Assembly (NCBI GenBank): GCA_002304835.1
Contig: DBPK01000002.1
Span: forward strand, 1-64,000
DNA from: Firmicutes bacterium UBA1422
GTDB taxonomy: Bacteria > Bacillota > Clostridia > Peptostreptococcales > Anaerovoracaceae
Length of the DNA stretch: 64,000 nt
Direction of reading: 5' to 3'
Shown: positions 17,163 through 25,724 of the stretch, piece by piece
Layout of the letters: each line of letters opens with the position of its first letter
Numbering within the stretch: the stretch's first letter is position 1
Position numbers and translations under genes: made by a program
The notes under the pieces: model-generated
The model's database searches: none
What the model saw: the letters and a program-made list of their open reading frames with translations, nothing else
What the model was told of the DNA's origin: nothing

Positions 17163-19229
17163 TCATATGCCGTATTTGTTTTTTTTGCGTACCAACTGGG
17201 TCTGGCTTATGCCTATGGCCCTTGCCGCCTTCCTGGTGGATCCGTATTTTTCACAGGCATATCTGATTATCTGCTTCTCAAAATCCCCCACCAGCATGTC
17301 CAACCTGAGTCCGCCTTCTTCATTTTCCTTATCACTGCCCAGATCGCCCGGGATCTCGATTTTGGGACTTTCAAAAAGATCTCCGTGCACTTCTTTCATG
17401 ACATCCATAAGCTTTATATTACTGCCCCTGGCATTTATGAGAAGCCTCTGGATAACATTCTCAAGCTCTCTTATATTGCCGGGCCACCGGCATTTTTCAA
17501 GATACTCCGCCGCATCTTCATCTATGCCGCAGGATATGCCGAATTTCTCTCCGTACTGTTTTATGAAATGACTGATAAGAGGCTGGATATCTTCCTTCCT
17601 TTCTGAAAGGGACGGTACCTTTATGGGAAACACATTTAGCCGGTAATAAAGGTCTCTTCTGAAAAGATGCTTTTCGATAAGGTCTTCCAGATCTCTGTTG
17701 GTGGCTGAAATTATACGAACGTTGGTCTTGATGGGTCTTGTACCTCCCACTCTCAGGAACTCTCCGTCCTGTATGACCCTCAGAAGCTTTGCCTGTATGT
17801 CCGGAGGCAGTTCTCCGATCTCATCAAGAAAAACCATGCCGTTGTCGGCCACTTCAAAATAGCCTTTCTTGCCTCCGGTACTGGCGCCGGTAAAGGATCC
17901 CGGTTCATACCCGAAAAACTCTGATTCCATAAGGTTGGGGGAAATGGATGCGCAGTTGACTTTTACAAAGGGATGCATCTTCCTCCTGCTGTTTTTCTGT
18001 ATTATATTGGCTACTTTTTCTTTTCCTACTCCCGTGTCCCCGCTTATAAGTACATTGCAGTCATACTTGGCTACACTCATGATTTCCTGCAGCACCAGAC
18101 CCATGGCTCTGCTTTCGCTGATAAAGTCTTCTGCCAGGGCTCTTTTCTGTTCCGCATCATTGAGCACGGCATTCAAGTGTTTCTTCTCCCGATGCTCTTC
18201 AACGGTGGCCCCCTTAAAATATGGAGCCAACTCCTTTACAAGTTCCATATCGAACTCATCATACTCCTCAAGATATCCTTCAGCGCATTTGATGTTCATA
18301 TGTCTTGCCACGGACTCGGTTATATAGAGGGCAATATTGTAGTTGTTTATCAGGTTTGCGAAGAAAACCGTTCCTCCTTTTCTGGTGGCCAGCACATTCA
18401 GGGTCTCTGCTCCGGGAATATCGGCGCAGTTCACGGACATGTCGAAAAGGCCGTCGGCTTTTAAGGTGTCCATGCATTCCATGGGTCTTAAGATGTTAAG
18501 ATAATGTATCTCATCAAAGGTGCGCTTTACCAGCTGATCTATCTTTTCACCTCTTACAACTGTATTTATGCTCTTATCAAGAACGCTGATTATGGAAGCT
18601 TCCGGGCCTGCGGCTTTTCTTATGGTGTGTCCGAAAAGAAGGTTCAGCATCAGGTTGTTGCCTGCCACAAGTATCTTTTTCTTGCCTGCCGCATTGCTAC
18701 TTATCCTGTAAAGGGTCCCTGATTCGTTCAGCGTATAAAGGAGGAGATCAACGGGAACTCCCGGCACTCTTCTTATAACGGGCACTTTGTCATGCACTAT
18801 GGCATATCCCTCTGCTTCTATCTGATTGTAAGCTCTGTCGATTTCTTTTACCCGGCTTATATAAATGGGGATAGAGGCAAGAGAAGCATTATAAAGGACC
18901 TTGTCTCCCAGCTTCAGTTCCTTTTCATTGCTGTAATTCGGGCCTATCTCCTCCACGGTACCGTAAAGGAGTCCGCCCGTATCAGTCACCGGGTTGTGCA
19001 GTTTACCTCTTCTTATGACGATATCTATTATTTTGCTGCGGATAAGCTCATCGTTATCTCCCGATTCCATACAGATCTGCCTGAAACTGGTGCCTTCAAT
19101 ATGTATTTTTTCAAGAGCTATCCTTATCTCGTTGGGGTATATTTCCCTGTTGTTATCAAGGCGCCAGGCGGATGTGGGCAATACCTGCCTGGGTTCTATG
19201 ACTCTGGCCATGCCATATTGGTTTTTCAT
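17163..19229 (-). CDS. Sigma-54 activator with Kdd-like enzyme-derived sensor domain
   Basis: A 688-residue enhancer-binding protein. Residues 1-345 align end to end with the pathway enzyme Kdd (for example HNPVTDTGGLLYGTVEEIGPNY against KNPWTGSGGMLIGTVKETGENY). The glycine-rich nucleotide loop GGGGKSG of Kdd is replaced by NNLMLN near residue 191, so catalysis is probably lost. Residues about 370-600 form the AAA+ domain: Walker A GDTGVGKE (397-404), the sigma-54 loop as GSFTGA (444-449; usually GAFTGA) and Walker B FLDE (467-470). A Fis-type helix-turn-helix ends the protein (662-685). Start 19229 is chosen for its AAGGAG. It very likely senses a lysine-pathway intermediate and fires the promoter at 17013-17028. 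Confidence 0.93.
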   Translation of the reverse strand: MKNQYGMARVIEPRQVLPTSAWRLDNNREIYPNEIRIALEKIHIEGTSFRQICMESGDNDELIRSKIIDIVIRRGKLHNPVTDTGGLLYGTVEEIGPNYSNEKELKLGDKVLYNASLASIPIYISRVKEIDRAYNQIEAEGYAIVHDKVPVIRRVPGVPVDLLLYTLNESGTLYRISSNAAGKKKILVAGNNLMLNLLFGHTIRKAAGPEASIISVLDKSINTVVRGEKIDQLVKRTFDEIHYLNILRPMECMDTLKADGLFDMSVNCADIPGAETLNVLATRKGGTVFFANLINNYNIALYITESVARHMNIKCAEGYLEEYDEFDMELVKELAPYFKGATVEEHREKKHLNAVLNDAEQKRALAEDFISESRAMGLVLQEIMSVAKYDCNVLISGDTGVGKEKVANIIQKNSRRKMHPFVKVNCASISPNLMESEFFGYEPGSFTGASTGGKKGYFEVADNGMVFLDEIGELPPDIQAKLLRVIQDGEFLRVGGTRPIKTNVRIISATNRDLEDLIEKHLFRRDLYYRLNVFPIKVPSLSERKEDIQPLISHFIKQYGEKFGISCGIDEDAAEYLEKCRWPGNIRELENVIQRLLINARGSNIKLMDVMKEVHGDLFESPKIEIPGDLGSDKENEEGGLRLDMLVGDFEKQIIRYACEKYGSTRKAARAIGISQTQLVRKKNKYGI

Positions 19230-19279
19230 TATATATCTACTCCTTATCAGGTGAAACAAAATCGGTTCACCTTTGTTTT

Positions 19280-19331
19280 ATCATACCCTTTTACAATAAG
19301 ATTTGCAATTGCAAATCAAAAATTATATTAT
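19280..19331. promoter_or_regulatory. Divergent promoters sharing an 18-bp palindrome
   Basis: A perfect 18-base palindrome GATTTGCAATTGCAAATC (19300-19317) lies between the sigma-54 regulator and kal. Its TTGCAA halves serve as -35 boxes in both directions. Plus strand: TTGCAA at 19303-19308, 17 bases, TATTAT at 19326-19331 (kal). Minus strand: TTGCAA at 19308-19303, 17 bases, TATGAT at 19285-19280 (regulator). A protein on the palindrome would control both genes together. Confidence 0.65.
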
Positions 19332-19371
19332 GAAACGTGAAAGTTCACAAACATAAAAAAAGGAGATCGAT

Positions 19372-19761
19372 ATGGAAAAGATAACTTCAACTATAAGACT
19401 GAGGATGTCCCATAAGGATGCCCATTACGGCGGCAGTCTGGTGGACGGAGCCCACATGGTCCATCTGTTCGGCGATGTGGCAACGGAACTGCTTATAAAA
19501 GCCGACGGTGATGAAGGTCTGTTTCTTAGATATGACGAAGTAGAGTTTCTGGCACCCACATATGCAGGGGACTATATCGAAGCATACGGTGAGATAACCG
19601 AATTTGGCAACACTTCAAGAAAAATGTACTTCGAAGCCAGAAAAGTGGTGTCAGCAAGACCTGATATCAGCCCTTCCGCCGCAGATTCCCTGGAAAAGCC
19701 CATAATAGTCTGCAGGGCAAAGGGCATATGCGTAACACCCAAAGAGTCAAAAAGAAAATAA
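19372..19761 (+). CDS. kal: 3-aminobutyryl-CoA ammonia-lyase
   Basis: A 129-residue single hot-dog-fold protein. It matches Kal of lysine fermenters, which removes ammonia from 3-aminobutyryl-CoA to give crotonyl-CoA. The segment [29 protein letters not shown] (residues 12-40) holds the characteristic helix and active-site region, and [20 protein letters not shown] follows. GGAG precedes ATG. The gene is transcribed away from the sigma-54 regulator and ends at a hairpin terminator that overlaps the end of convergent kce. Confidence 0.88.
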   Translation: MEKITSTIRLRMSHKDAHYGGSLVDGAHMVHLFGDVATELLIKADGDEGLFLRYDEVEFLAPTYAGDYIEAYGEITEFGNTSRKMYFEARKVVSARPDISPSAADSLEKPIIVCRAKGICVTPKESKRK

Positions 19762-19787
19762 CTGCCGAGGCAGTTATTTTTTTATTC
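19758..19787 (+). terminator. Terminator of kal
   Basis: Stem ATAACTGCC / GGCAGTTAT directly at the kal stop codon, followed by a T run. The T run overlaps the 3' end of the convergent kce gene. Confidence 0.8.
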
Positions 19788-20595
19788 CCAATATTTTTCT
19801 CGCTTCATCAGGGCTTGCTATTTCCCTTCCCAGAAGCTTTGCTATTTTTACGACTTTTTCCACCAGCTGACCGTTGCTTTTGGCAAGGACTCCTTTTTCG
19901 ATAAACAGATTATCTTCAAAGCCGACTCTTACATGTCCTCCCATTATTATGGAGGCCGTGGCCATATCAAATTCATACCTGCCGATCCCGGTGCCTGTCC
20001 ATGTGCTGCCCGGAGGTATGCTTCCCACGCAGAACACCAGATCTCTTACCGTGGCAGTCATCTGCACTCCCAGAACAAAGTCAAAATGCATGGGGTCTTC
20101 CAGAAGACCTTTTTTGTGTGCCTTCATTGCAATATCCACCATGCCCTTGTCAAAGCATTCCAATTCCGGCTTTATTCCTCTTTCTTTCATGGTTTTGGCA
20201 AAATTGAAAATCGTATTGTCCGTATTGACAAATATCTCATCTCCGCCGAAGTTGCATGTGCCGCAGTCCAAAGTGGCAAACTCGGGAGCCGGGGTTATCT
20301 CTGTGGACTGGAGTCTTTCCATATCGCTCATTCCCACCGCTCCTCCCGTGGAAGGCTGTATTATGGCATCGGGGCATTCCTTAAGGATGGCATCCACGCA
20401 CTCCTGAAAACGTTCTTTGCTCTGTGTAGGCGTGCCATCATCTTCCCTTACATGAAGATGTATCACCGCCGCCCCCGCATCATATGCGGACTTGGCTTCC
20501 CTTACTATTTCCGAAACAGTGTAGGGCACCGCAGGATTATTCTCCTTTGTGACCTCTGCTCCGCATATTGCTGCTGCGATTATCAGTTTTTCCAT
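19774..20595 (-). CDS. kce: 3-keto-5-aminohexanoate cleavage enzyme
   Basis: A 273-residue TIM-barrel protein of the BKACE (DUF849) family. It uses zinc to convert 3-keto-5-aminohexanoate plus acetyl-CoA to 3-aminobutyryl-CoA plus acetoacetate. The metal ligands H46 and H48 appear in VIHLHVRE, and E227 in VGFEDN near the C-terminus is the matching third conserved residue. Length is normal. It follows the serine-hydrolase gene by 11 bases with a GGAGGAT site, so it appears to be transcribed from an upstream promoter separate from the kdd operon. Together with kal it completes the pathway. Confidence 0.93.
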   Translation of the reverse strand: MEKLIIAAAICGAEVTKENNPAVPYTVSEIVREAKSAYDAGAAVIHLHVREDDGTPTQSKERFQECVDAILKECPDAIIQPSTGGAVGMSDMERLQSTEITPAPEFATLDCGTCNFGGDEIFVNTDNTIFNFAKTMKERGIKPELECFDKGMVDIAMKAHKKGLLEDPMHFDFVLGVQMTATVRDLVFCVGSIPPGSTWTGTGIGRYEFDMATASIIMGGHVRVGFEDNLFIEKGVLAKSNGQLVEKVVKIAKLLGREIASPDEARKILGIKK

Positions 20596-20606
20596 TTTTT
20601 ATCCTC

Positions 20607-21644
20607 CTATGATATAAGCAATTCGAACAATTCCTTATTTACTTTTTTGACCGGTCCCTTTGACATATTGGCAAAGATCATTATAAACAGATCTTCTTCG
20701 GGGCACAACCAGAAACTGGCTCTGAACCCGTCATCCATGCCCTCATGTCCGTAAAGTGTCCTGCCCGACTGGATCCGTGAAAACCAGCCCAGCCCCATTT
20801 TCTCTCCGTTGTTTCTTACCTGGGCATATTCCTTCCACATTTCTTCCTTTGTTTCCGCCTTGGGAAAACTGCCCGATAACCATGCGGATGCCCATTTGGC
20901 CATATCATCCATATTGGATGTGAGGGTGGAACTGGGAGCGTGACTGCGGTTGTAAGGATAATGGGGCAGTACTTCAAATTTTTTGTCCGCATTTTTGTCA
21001 TGGGGATCACACATTCTATCCCGGTCTTTTCTTTCCATAGTCAGCAATGTGGAATCCGCCATGCCGATCGGCCCAAATATATTCTTTGCGATAAAATCTT
21101 CATAGCTCTCTCCCGTTACCTCTTTTATAAGGAGTCCCAGAAGATCATAGGCCATATTACTGTATGCGAATTTACCTTCTTCCGGCTCCCAGAGCAGGTG
21201 TGCATTTGCCACTTCCCCGGAAGTGGCGTAATCCTTCAGAGCCTTTTCCTCTGTAAGTGCCTGCTCCCAGTGATAATCTGACACATCGGGCATTGCCGAT
21301 GTATGGGTGAGCATCTGCCTTATGGTTATTTTTTTGTATCTTTTGTCGGCCATTTCAAACCAGGGCATATAGCTGATCAGTTTTTCATCTATATCCAGCA
21401 TCCCCTTTTCTTTAAGTAGCATTACACCCGTGGCAGTAAAGAGCTTAGCCACAGAGGCCATATGAAACACCGCATCCTCTTCAAGGGGCTTGCCGGTCTT
21501 CACACTGGCTGTTCCCAGGGTTTTTTTGTATTCAATACCCCTTGCTGAGCTTCCGATCCCTGCTGCCATGCCGCAGAAATCTCTATAATAAAACTGCTTT
21601 TCAAGAAATCCATCAACAACTTTTTTTTCTATTTTATATGCCAT
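20607..21644 (-). CDS. Serine hydrolase, beta-lactamase/class C family
   Basis: A 345-residue serine hydrolase of the beta-lactamase / D-Ala-D-Ala carboxypeptidase / esterase clan. The nucleophile motif is SVAK in MASVAKLFT (about residue 65), YSN in the middle, and GHEG replaces the KTG box. No clear signal peptide is present, so it is probably cytoplasmic. Start 21644 is chosen for the purine-rich GAGAGGGA site. It sits between an orphan gene and kce and is probably co-transcribed with both. A role in the lysine pathway is possible only by association; antibiotic resistance should not be assumed. Confidence 0.82.
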   Translation of the reverse strand: MAYKIEKKVVDGFLEKQFYYRDFCGMAAGIGSSARGIEYKKTLGTASVKTGKPLEEDAVFHMASVAKLFTATGVMLLKEKGMLDIDEKLISYMPWFEMADKRYKKITIRQMLTHTSAMPDVSDYHWEQALTEEKALKDYATSGEVANAHLLWEPEEGKFAYSNMAYDLLGLLIKEVTGESYEDFIAKNIFGPIGMADSTLLTMERKDRDRMCDPHDKNADKKFEVLPHYPYNRSHAPSSTLTSNMDDMAKWASAWLSGSFPKAETKEEMWKEYAQVRNNGEKMGLGWFSRIQSGRTLYGHEGMDDGFRASFWLCPEEDLFIMIFANMSKGPVKKVNKELFELLIS

Positions 21645-21698
21645 ATTCCCTCTCTTATAAGAATGGCTGCGCTTTTGCGGCACAGCCTTTCGTTATTT

Positions 21699-22418
21699 TC
21701 AGTTCTTTATAAAACTTCTGTGAGCTTTATCCGGATCAATTATCTCCATATCAGCCATATCCGGGAAAAGCCATCTGCCTATGGAAAACAGTGAAAATTC
21801 CTTGGCTTCTTCTTTTTTTCCGTCTATCTCCACCACAGCATTGTTTTTGGCCAGCCATTCGTGGCGGCATCCCTTTTTGTCCAGGAGCTTCATGTAGATA
21901 TAGTCTCCTTCCTTTGCCAGGACTTCCATCTTGCCGTATATCCAGTGGTAATAGACTGAACCCGGTTCGCATTTTTCTATTTCTCCGCTCCAGTCTCTTT
22001 CTTCTTCTGCAGGGATATCTTCTTTATCATCGCTTAATGATGCGCCGCTTCCTGTTTCGTCATCTATAGACTTATCCTTTGGGCCGGCCTTTATTGCGGT
22101 CTTTTTGTCAGTGTCTTTAGGTTTGTCAGCAGCATCGTCCATCTTCTTTTTTCTGTCGCTGATTTTCTTATCTACCTTTGCAATCCCTTCCTCAAGGGCT
22201 TTTTTGCTTTTTTTGATTTCTTTCCATTCCAGCTTCATCCACTTGCTGTCTTCAAAAATTGCTGTTACCTTCTCCCCTATCTTATTCATTTCGGCTTTGT
22301 TGTCATTTTCTTTGTCTTCCTTGAGTTTCTGATACTTTTTTATATATCTTTTCACGCTCTCCAGCGATTTTTTTTCAGCTTCCCATTTTTCTATGCTCTT
22401 TGCTGTTTTTTCATCCAT
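21699..22418 (-). CDS. Orphan protein with coiled-coil and acidic linker
   Basis: Not recognised. A 239-residue protein: a charged helical, probably coiled-coil region (residues 1-100), a low-complexity acidic and lysine-rich linker (100-150), and a compact C-terminal domain with GSVYYHWIYGKMEVL, KEGDYIYMKLLDKKG and an aromatic FSIGRWLFP end. No signal peptide. The start at 22418 has GGAGG upstream. A frame-extending ATG at 22463 lies inside the TATAAT box of the gene's own promoter, so it cannot be the start. It leads a likely operon with the serine hydrolase and kce. Confidence 0.65.
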   Translation of the reverse strand: MDEKTAKSIEKWEAEKKSLESVKRYIKKYQKLKEDKENDNKAEMNKIGEKVTAIFEDSKWMKLEWKEIKKSKKALEEGIAKVDKKISDRKKKMDDAADKPKDTDKKTAIKAGPKDKSIDDETGSGASLSDDKEDIPAEEERDWSGEIEKCEPGSVYYHWIYGKMEVLAKEGDYIYMKLLDKKGCRHEWLAKNNAVVEIDGKKEEAKEFSLFSIGRWLFPDMADMEIIDPDKAHRSFIKN

Positions 22419-22461
22419 TTTAAAAGATCCCTCCGCTTCGTCAAAATTAAGACTTATTGCC

Positions 22462-22489
22462 ATTATATTAAACAGATTTTTTTTGTCAA
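22462..22489 (-). promoter_or_regulatory. Consensus promoter for the orphan-hydrolase-kce operon
   Basis: On the minus strand TTGACA (22489-22484) and TATAAT (22467-22462) are 16 bases apart, a full match to the housekeeping consensus. The -10 box contains the ATG at 22463, which rules that codon out as a start. This promoter suggests constitutive expression of kce, unlike the sigma-54-driven kam operon. Confidence 0.8.
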
Positions 22490-22522
22490 CCGAAAATTGA
22501 GTTATTATTCTGTTTTCGCCCT

Positions 22523-23473
22523 TTATTTACCCTGAACTTTTTTGCCGTCTGTATACACGGGTTCTTTTGTGGATGCTATGGCTTCCTGCAGAAGTCTCAT
22601 CCCTGCCCAGGAAGTTATATCGTTGATATCAAGGGGCGGAGATATCTCCATTATATCCATTGCATGTACCGGCAGCATCTCCATTATCTTCTCCACAAGA
22701 TAAATAAGTCCCTGGGTGGTTATCCCTCCGGGGGCGGGAGTTCCCGTCCCCGGTGCCGATGCCGGATCCAGCACATCTATATCAATAGTAAGATATATGG
22801 AATCATATTTTCTGTATCTCATTGCTATTTCTTTGAAAGCATTGGGATATCCCTTTGTAAATATCTGCATGGCAGATATCATCCCGATCTCGGGATTCTC
22901 TTTTAGCATCTCCAGTTCTTCTTTTTCTGCGGCACGCACACCGACAAAAAACAGATCCTCTGGCTTTATGACGTCGTTTAATGCATGTCTTGCAGTGCTT
23001 GAATGGGACCAGTGTCTTCCTTCAAAGCTTTCTGCCAGATCAAGATGGGCATCAAAATGTATTATCCCTATCTTTGCATCCGGATCTTTTTCTCTCTGAT
23101 ATTTTGCATATGCCTTATGGAGCGGTATCGTCATTGAATGATCGCCGCCGACAAAAACACTTAATTTCCCCTGCTGCATAACTTTGTACCCTGCATTTTC
23201 AGCATTCACATAAGTGGCCGCATATGTTTCATCGACTATCAGATCTCCAAAATCATACAGATCGTTTTTTTCTATGGGACACCAGCTGTCGGTACCTTCC
23301 GGCATGAATCTTCTGGCCAGATCTCTTATCTTCCTGGGTGCTTCCACCGCACCTTTGCCCAGCAAACTGCCGCCGTCATAGGGTATGCCCATCATGCATA
23401 CTTTTGCCTGTTCGGGAGATCCGGCTCCCATTCCCAGCCAGTCTTCCTTTTTTATCATGCCTCTGTCTATCAT
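22523..23473 (-). CDS. Agmatinase/arginase-family ureohydrolase
   Basis: A 316-residue manganese ureohydrolase with all metal motifs: GGDHS (about residue 108), DAHLD (about 145) and DIDVLDPASAPGTGTP (about 232). The family releases urea from agmatine, arginine, guanidinobutyrate or similar compounds, and sequence alone does not fix the substrate; agmatinase (speB-like) is the best guess from the overall form. It is transcribed on its own from a region with a TATAAT box near 23595. No arginine decarboxylase is seen nearby. Confidence 0.85.
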   Translation of the reverse strand: MIDRGMIKKEDWLGMGAGSPEQAKVCMMGIPYDGGSLLGKGAVEAPRKIRDLARRFMPEGTDSWCPIEKNDLYDFGDLIVDETYAATYVNAENAGYKVMQQGKLSVFVGGDHSMTIPLHKAYAKYQREKDPDAKIGIIHFDAHLDLAESFEGRHWSHSSTARHALNDVIKPEDLFFVGVRAAEKEELEMLKENPEIGMISAMQIFTKGYPNAFKEIAMRYRKYDSIYLTIDIDVLDPASAPGTGTPAPGGITTQGLIYLVEKIMEMLPVHAMDIMEISPPLDINDITSWAGMRLLQEAIASTKEPVYTDGKKVQGK

Positions 23474-23620
23474 TTAAACTGCCTCCTGTACTCTCTCTTT
23501 TTTATTCCCGGGTTTTCCGGCTCTTCACTGCCGGATACAACGGCCGTAACTCTTTTGATCCAGTGCCGGGAAATGACTTTGTATACAGTATTATAACACA
23601 GGATAATAAAAATCGAATAC

Positions 23621-23651
23621 AAAAAAACGGAAAAACATTGACCGTTTTTTT
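23621..23651. terminator. Terminator downstream of the Bce-like permease
   Basis: Symmetric stem AAAAAAACGG / CCGTTTTTTT with an 11-base loop, followed on the minus strand by further Ts. It lies about 80 bases after the permease stop and upstream of the ureohydrolase promoter. The remainder of the 259-base gap shows no gene. Confidence 0.7.
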
Positions 23652-23732
23652 GCCTTTCCCGTTTTTTTGACTTCTTCTCGTTTTTGGGGTTTTCTTAGGA
23701 TTTTTTGCCACCTGTTCAGATTTCACGGTTTC

Positions 23733-25724
23733 CTATTCCACTATGCGATAATATACTTTTGCAGTCATGGCATAAACAACGGAATAAAAGACAGCGAACA
23801 CTGCCACCGTCGCCGCAACGCAACATGCAAAAAGCATTTCATTGGTCATATTCATCACTGCCAGCATGCGTACTATCATTTTAAAAGCAAATGCTATGTG
23901 TATGCCGGCGACTGCCAAAGGCAGGAAAAACACCGTAAGCACCTGTGATCTTATGGTCTTTTTTATTTCTCTGTGACTCATACCCACATTTTTCATTATG
24001 CGGAATCTCTCTTTGTCTTCATATCCTTCTGATATCTGCTTATAATACATTATAAGTACCACCGCCATTATGAAAATCGCCCCCAGGAAAAGACCGACAA
24101 AGAACAGACCCCCATAGACGGACAGGAAACCTGCCCTTACGTTTTCCGACCCCTCCGCCAGCAGATCCCTTTCTCCGCCTTCAGTATACTTTTCAGTGTA
24201 CAGGGAATTCAACTCCCCGACATAGTTTATCTGCTTTTTTGGTGATGCATCCGTATCAAATCCGTAATAGAAATCAAGATCGTTTTGTTTTCCCGAAGTC
24301 GGAAATTTTTTTGCGATCTGAATTACATCTTCTTCTCCGGGCACTATGAAATAGTATACATCCGCCAGCCTCATGTAATAGGACTCCTGAACATTAATAT
24401 TTTTGACTGTTTTGATTATTTTGACCTTCTGATCCCGAAAATACACTTCTTTTTCGTGAAGCTGAGCGTTTGGAGAATAGAAAACTGCTTCCCCTTTGGA
24501 AAGTCTGACCTCGGTATCCTGCATCCTGTTGTATTCATCAAGGGGTATAAGTATCACCATGCCGTTGTCTCCGCTTTGATATGCATCCCCAGGGTATGCA
24601 TTTTTGAATCTGCTTTTTTTATAGGATGCATGAAAAGCCAGATATCTGTAATCTACTGTGTGTTTTTGTTTTATGTCCATCTTTTCTGCCAGATCTTTAG
24701 CCTCATCCGCCGCCGCCCGGCTTTTCTGTACATCAATATCGCATCCCCGTACAAAAAGGTTCCTTGGATACTGGCTGCGCAGTTCATCGTTGAGCCCGAG
24801 ATAAAGAGAGAAAGTCGTGGAAAGCATAACTATTACCATGGTTGAAAGCACACATATATTGGCCAGACCCACAGCGTTCTGTTTCATTCTGTATATCATA
24901 CCGGAGACAGAAATAAAGTGTTTAGTCTGATAATAGAAACCCTTGTTTTTACGGAGCAATTTCAGAAATGCTATACTTCCCGCAACAAACACAAGGTAGG
25001 TGCCCGCTATGACCAGTACTACCGCCACCAGAAATAATGCCAGTGCCTGCAGAGGCTCTTGTGTCACAATGGCTATTACATAACCGGCGGCAAGGCACAC
25101 AGTCCCTGCAAAAGCAAGCAGCCATTTGGTGCCGGGTTCTTTTTCTCCCACATTGCCTGCCGCCAAAAGCTCAACGGGCTTTGACAGATGAATATGTCTC
25201 AGATTATTCAGAACCATCAAAAAGAATATTACCGAAAAAACCAGAACTGTATATCCTGCGGCGCTCCATGATATATCGAACCCGAAAGGCAACTCAAAAT
25301 CCAGAAGTCTGAAAAGTATAAGCGTTCCCAGTTTGCTGAAAACGATGCCTAGAATGAGCCCCAAAGATATACTTATTGCTGCCGCATAAAAGGTCTCTGC
25401 TGCGATGACCTTGGCCAGATTCTTTTTGTCCATGCCCAGGATATTAAAAAGTCCAAATTCTTTTTTTCTGCGTTTTATGAGAAAACTGTTGGTATAAAAC
25501 AGAAAAATAACTGAGAAAATGCCTATAACAACAAGCCCCATACCAAGTATGCTTCGCAAAGTCTGGCCACCCCCCATTATATCCAGGCCCTTGTTGTTTC
25601 TCAGAAAAAACATTATATAAAACATCATCACTGAAAGTGTACATGTCATAATGAAAGGCACATATGTTTTATAATTCTTTTTTATGTTGTTTGCGGCAAG
25701 TTTGGGATAAAACATTCTGCTCAT
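23733..25724 (-). CDS. BceB-like ABC transporter permease
   Basis: A 663-residue FtsX-type permease with the BceB architecture: paired N-terminal membrane helices, several more to about residue 300, a large extracellular domain (about 310-520) and further helices at the C-terminus. In Firmicutes such permeases detect peptide antibiotics that bind lipid II cycle intermediates and free the target, working with BceA and signalling through BceS. The ATG overlaps the end of the ATPase gene. The extracellular domain decides the drug recognised and is not diagnostic by eye. Confidence 0.88.
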   Translation of the reverse strand: MSRMFYPKLAANNIKKNYKTYVPFIMTCTLSVMMFYIMFFLRNNKGLDIMGGGQTLRSILGMGLVVIGIFSVIFLFYTNSFLIKRRKKEFGLFNILGMDKKNLAKVIAAETFYAAAISISLGLILGIVFSKLGTLILFRLLDFELPFGFDISWSAAGYTVLVFSVIFFLMVLNNLRHIHLSKPVELLAAGNVGEKEPGTKWLLAFAGTVCLAAGYVIAIVTQEPLQALALFLVAVVLVIAGTYLVFVAGSIAFLKLLRKNKGFYYQTKHFISVSGMIYRMKQNAVGLANICVLSTMVIVMLSTTFSLYLGLNDELRSQYPRNLFVRGCDIDVQKSRAAADEAKDLAEKMDIKQKHTVDYRYLAFHASYKKSRFKNAYPGDAYQSGDNGMVILIPLDEYNRMQDTEVRLSKGEAVFYSPNAQLHEKEVYFRDQKVKIIKTVKNINVQESYYMRLADVYYFIVPGEEDVIQIAKKFPTSGKQNDLDFYYGFDTDASPKKQINYVGELNSLYTEKYTEGGERDLLAEGSENVRAGFLSVYGGLFFVGLFLGAIFIMAVVLIMYYKQISEGYEDKERFRIMKNVGMSHREIKKTIRSQVLTVFFLPLAVAGIHIAFAFKMIVRMLAVMNMTNEMLFACCVAATVAVFAVFYSVVYAMTAKVYYRIVE

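Noticed and set aside
19258..19371. Second sigma-54 promoter for kal
   Set aside because: No TGGC-N8-GC pattern on either strand; a housekeeping promoter with 17-base spacing is present instead.
19933..20754. Plus-strand open frame of 273 codons opposite kce and the serine hydrolase
   Set aside because: Spans two real genes and their junction, with cysteine- and histidine-rich content typical of antisense frames.
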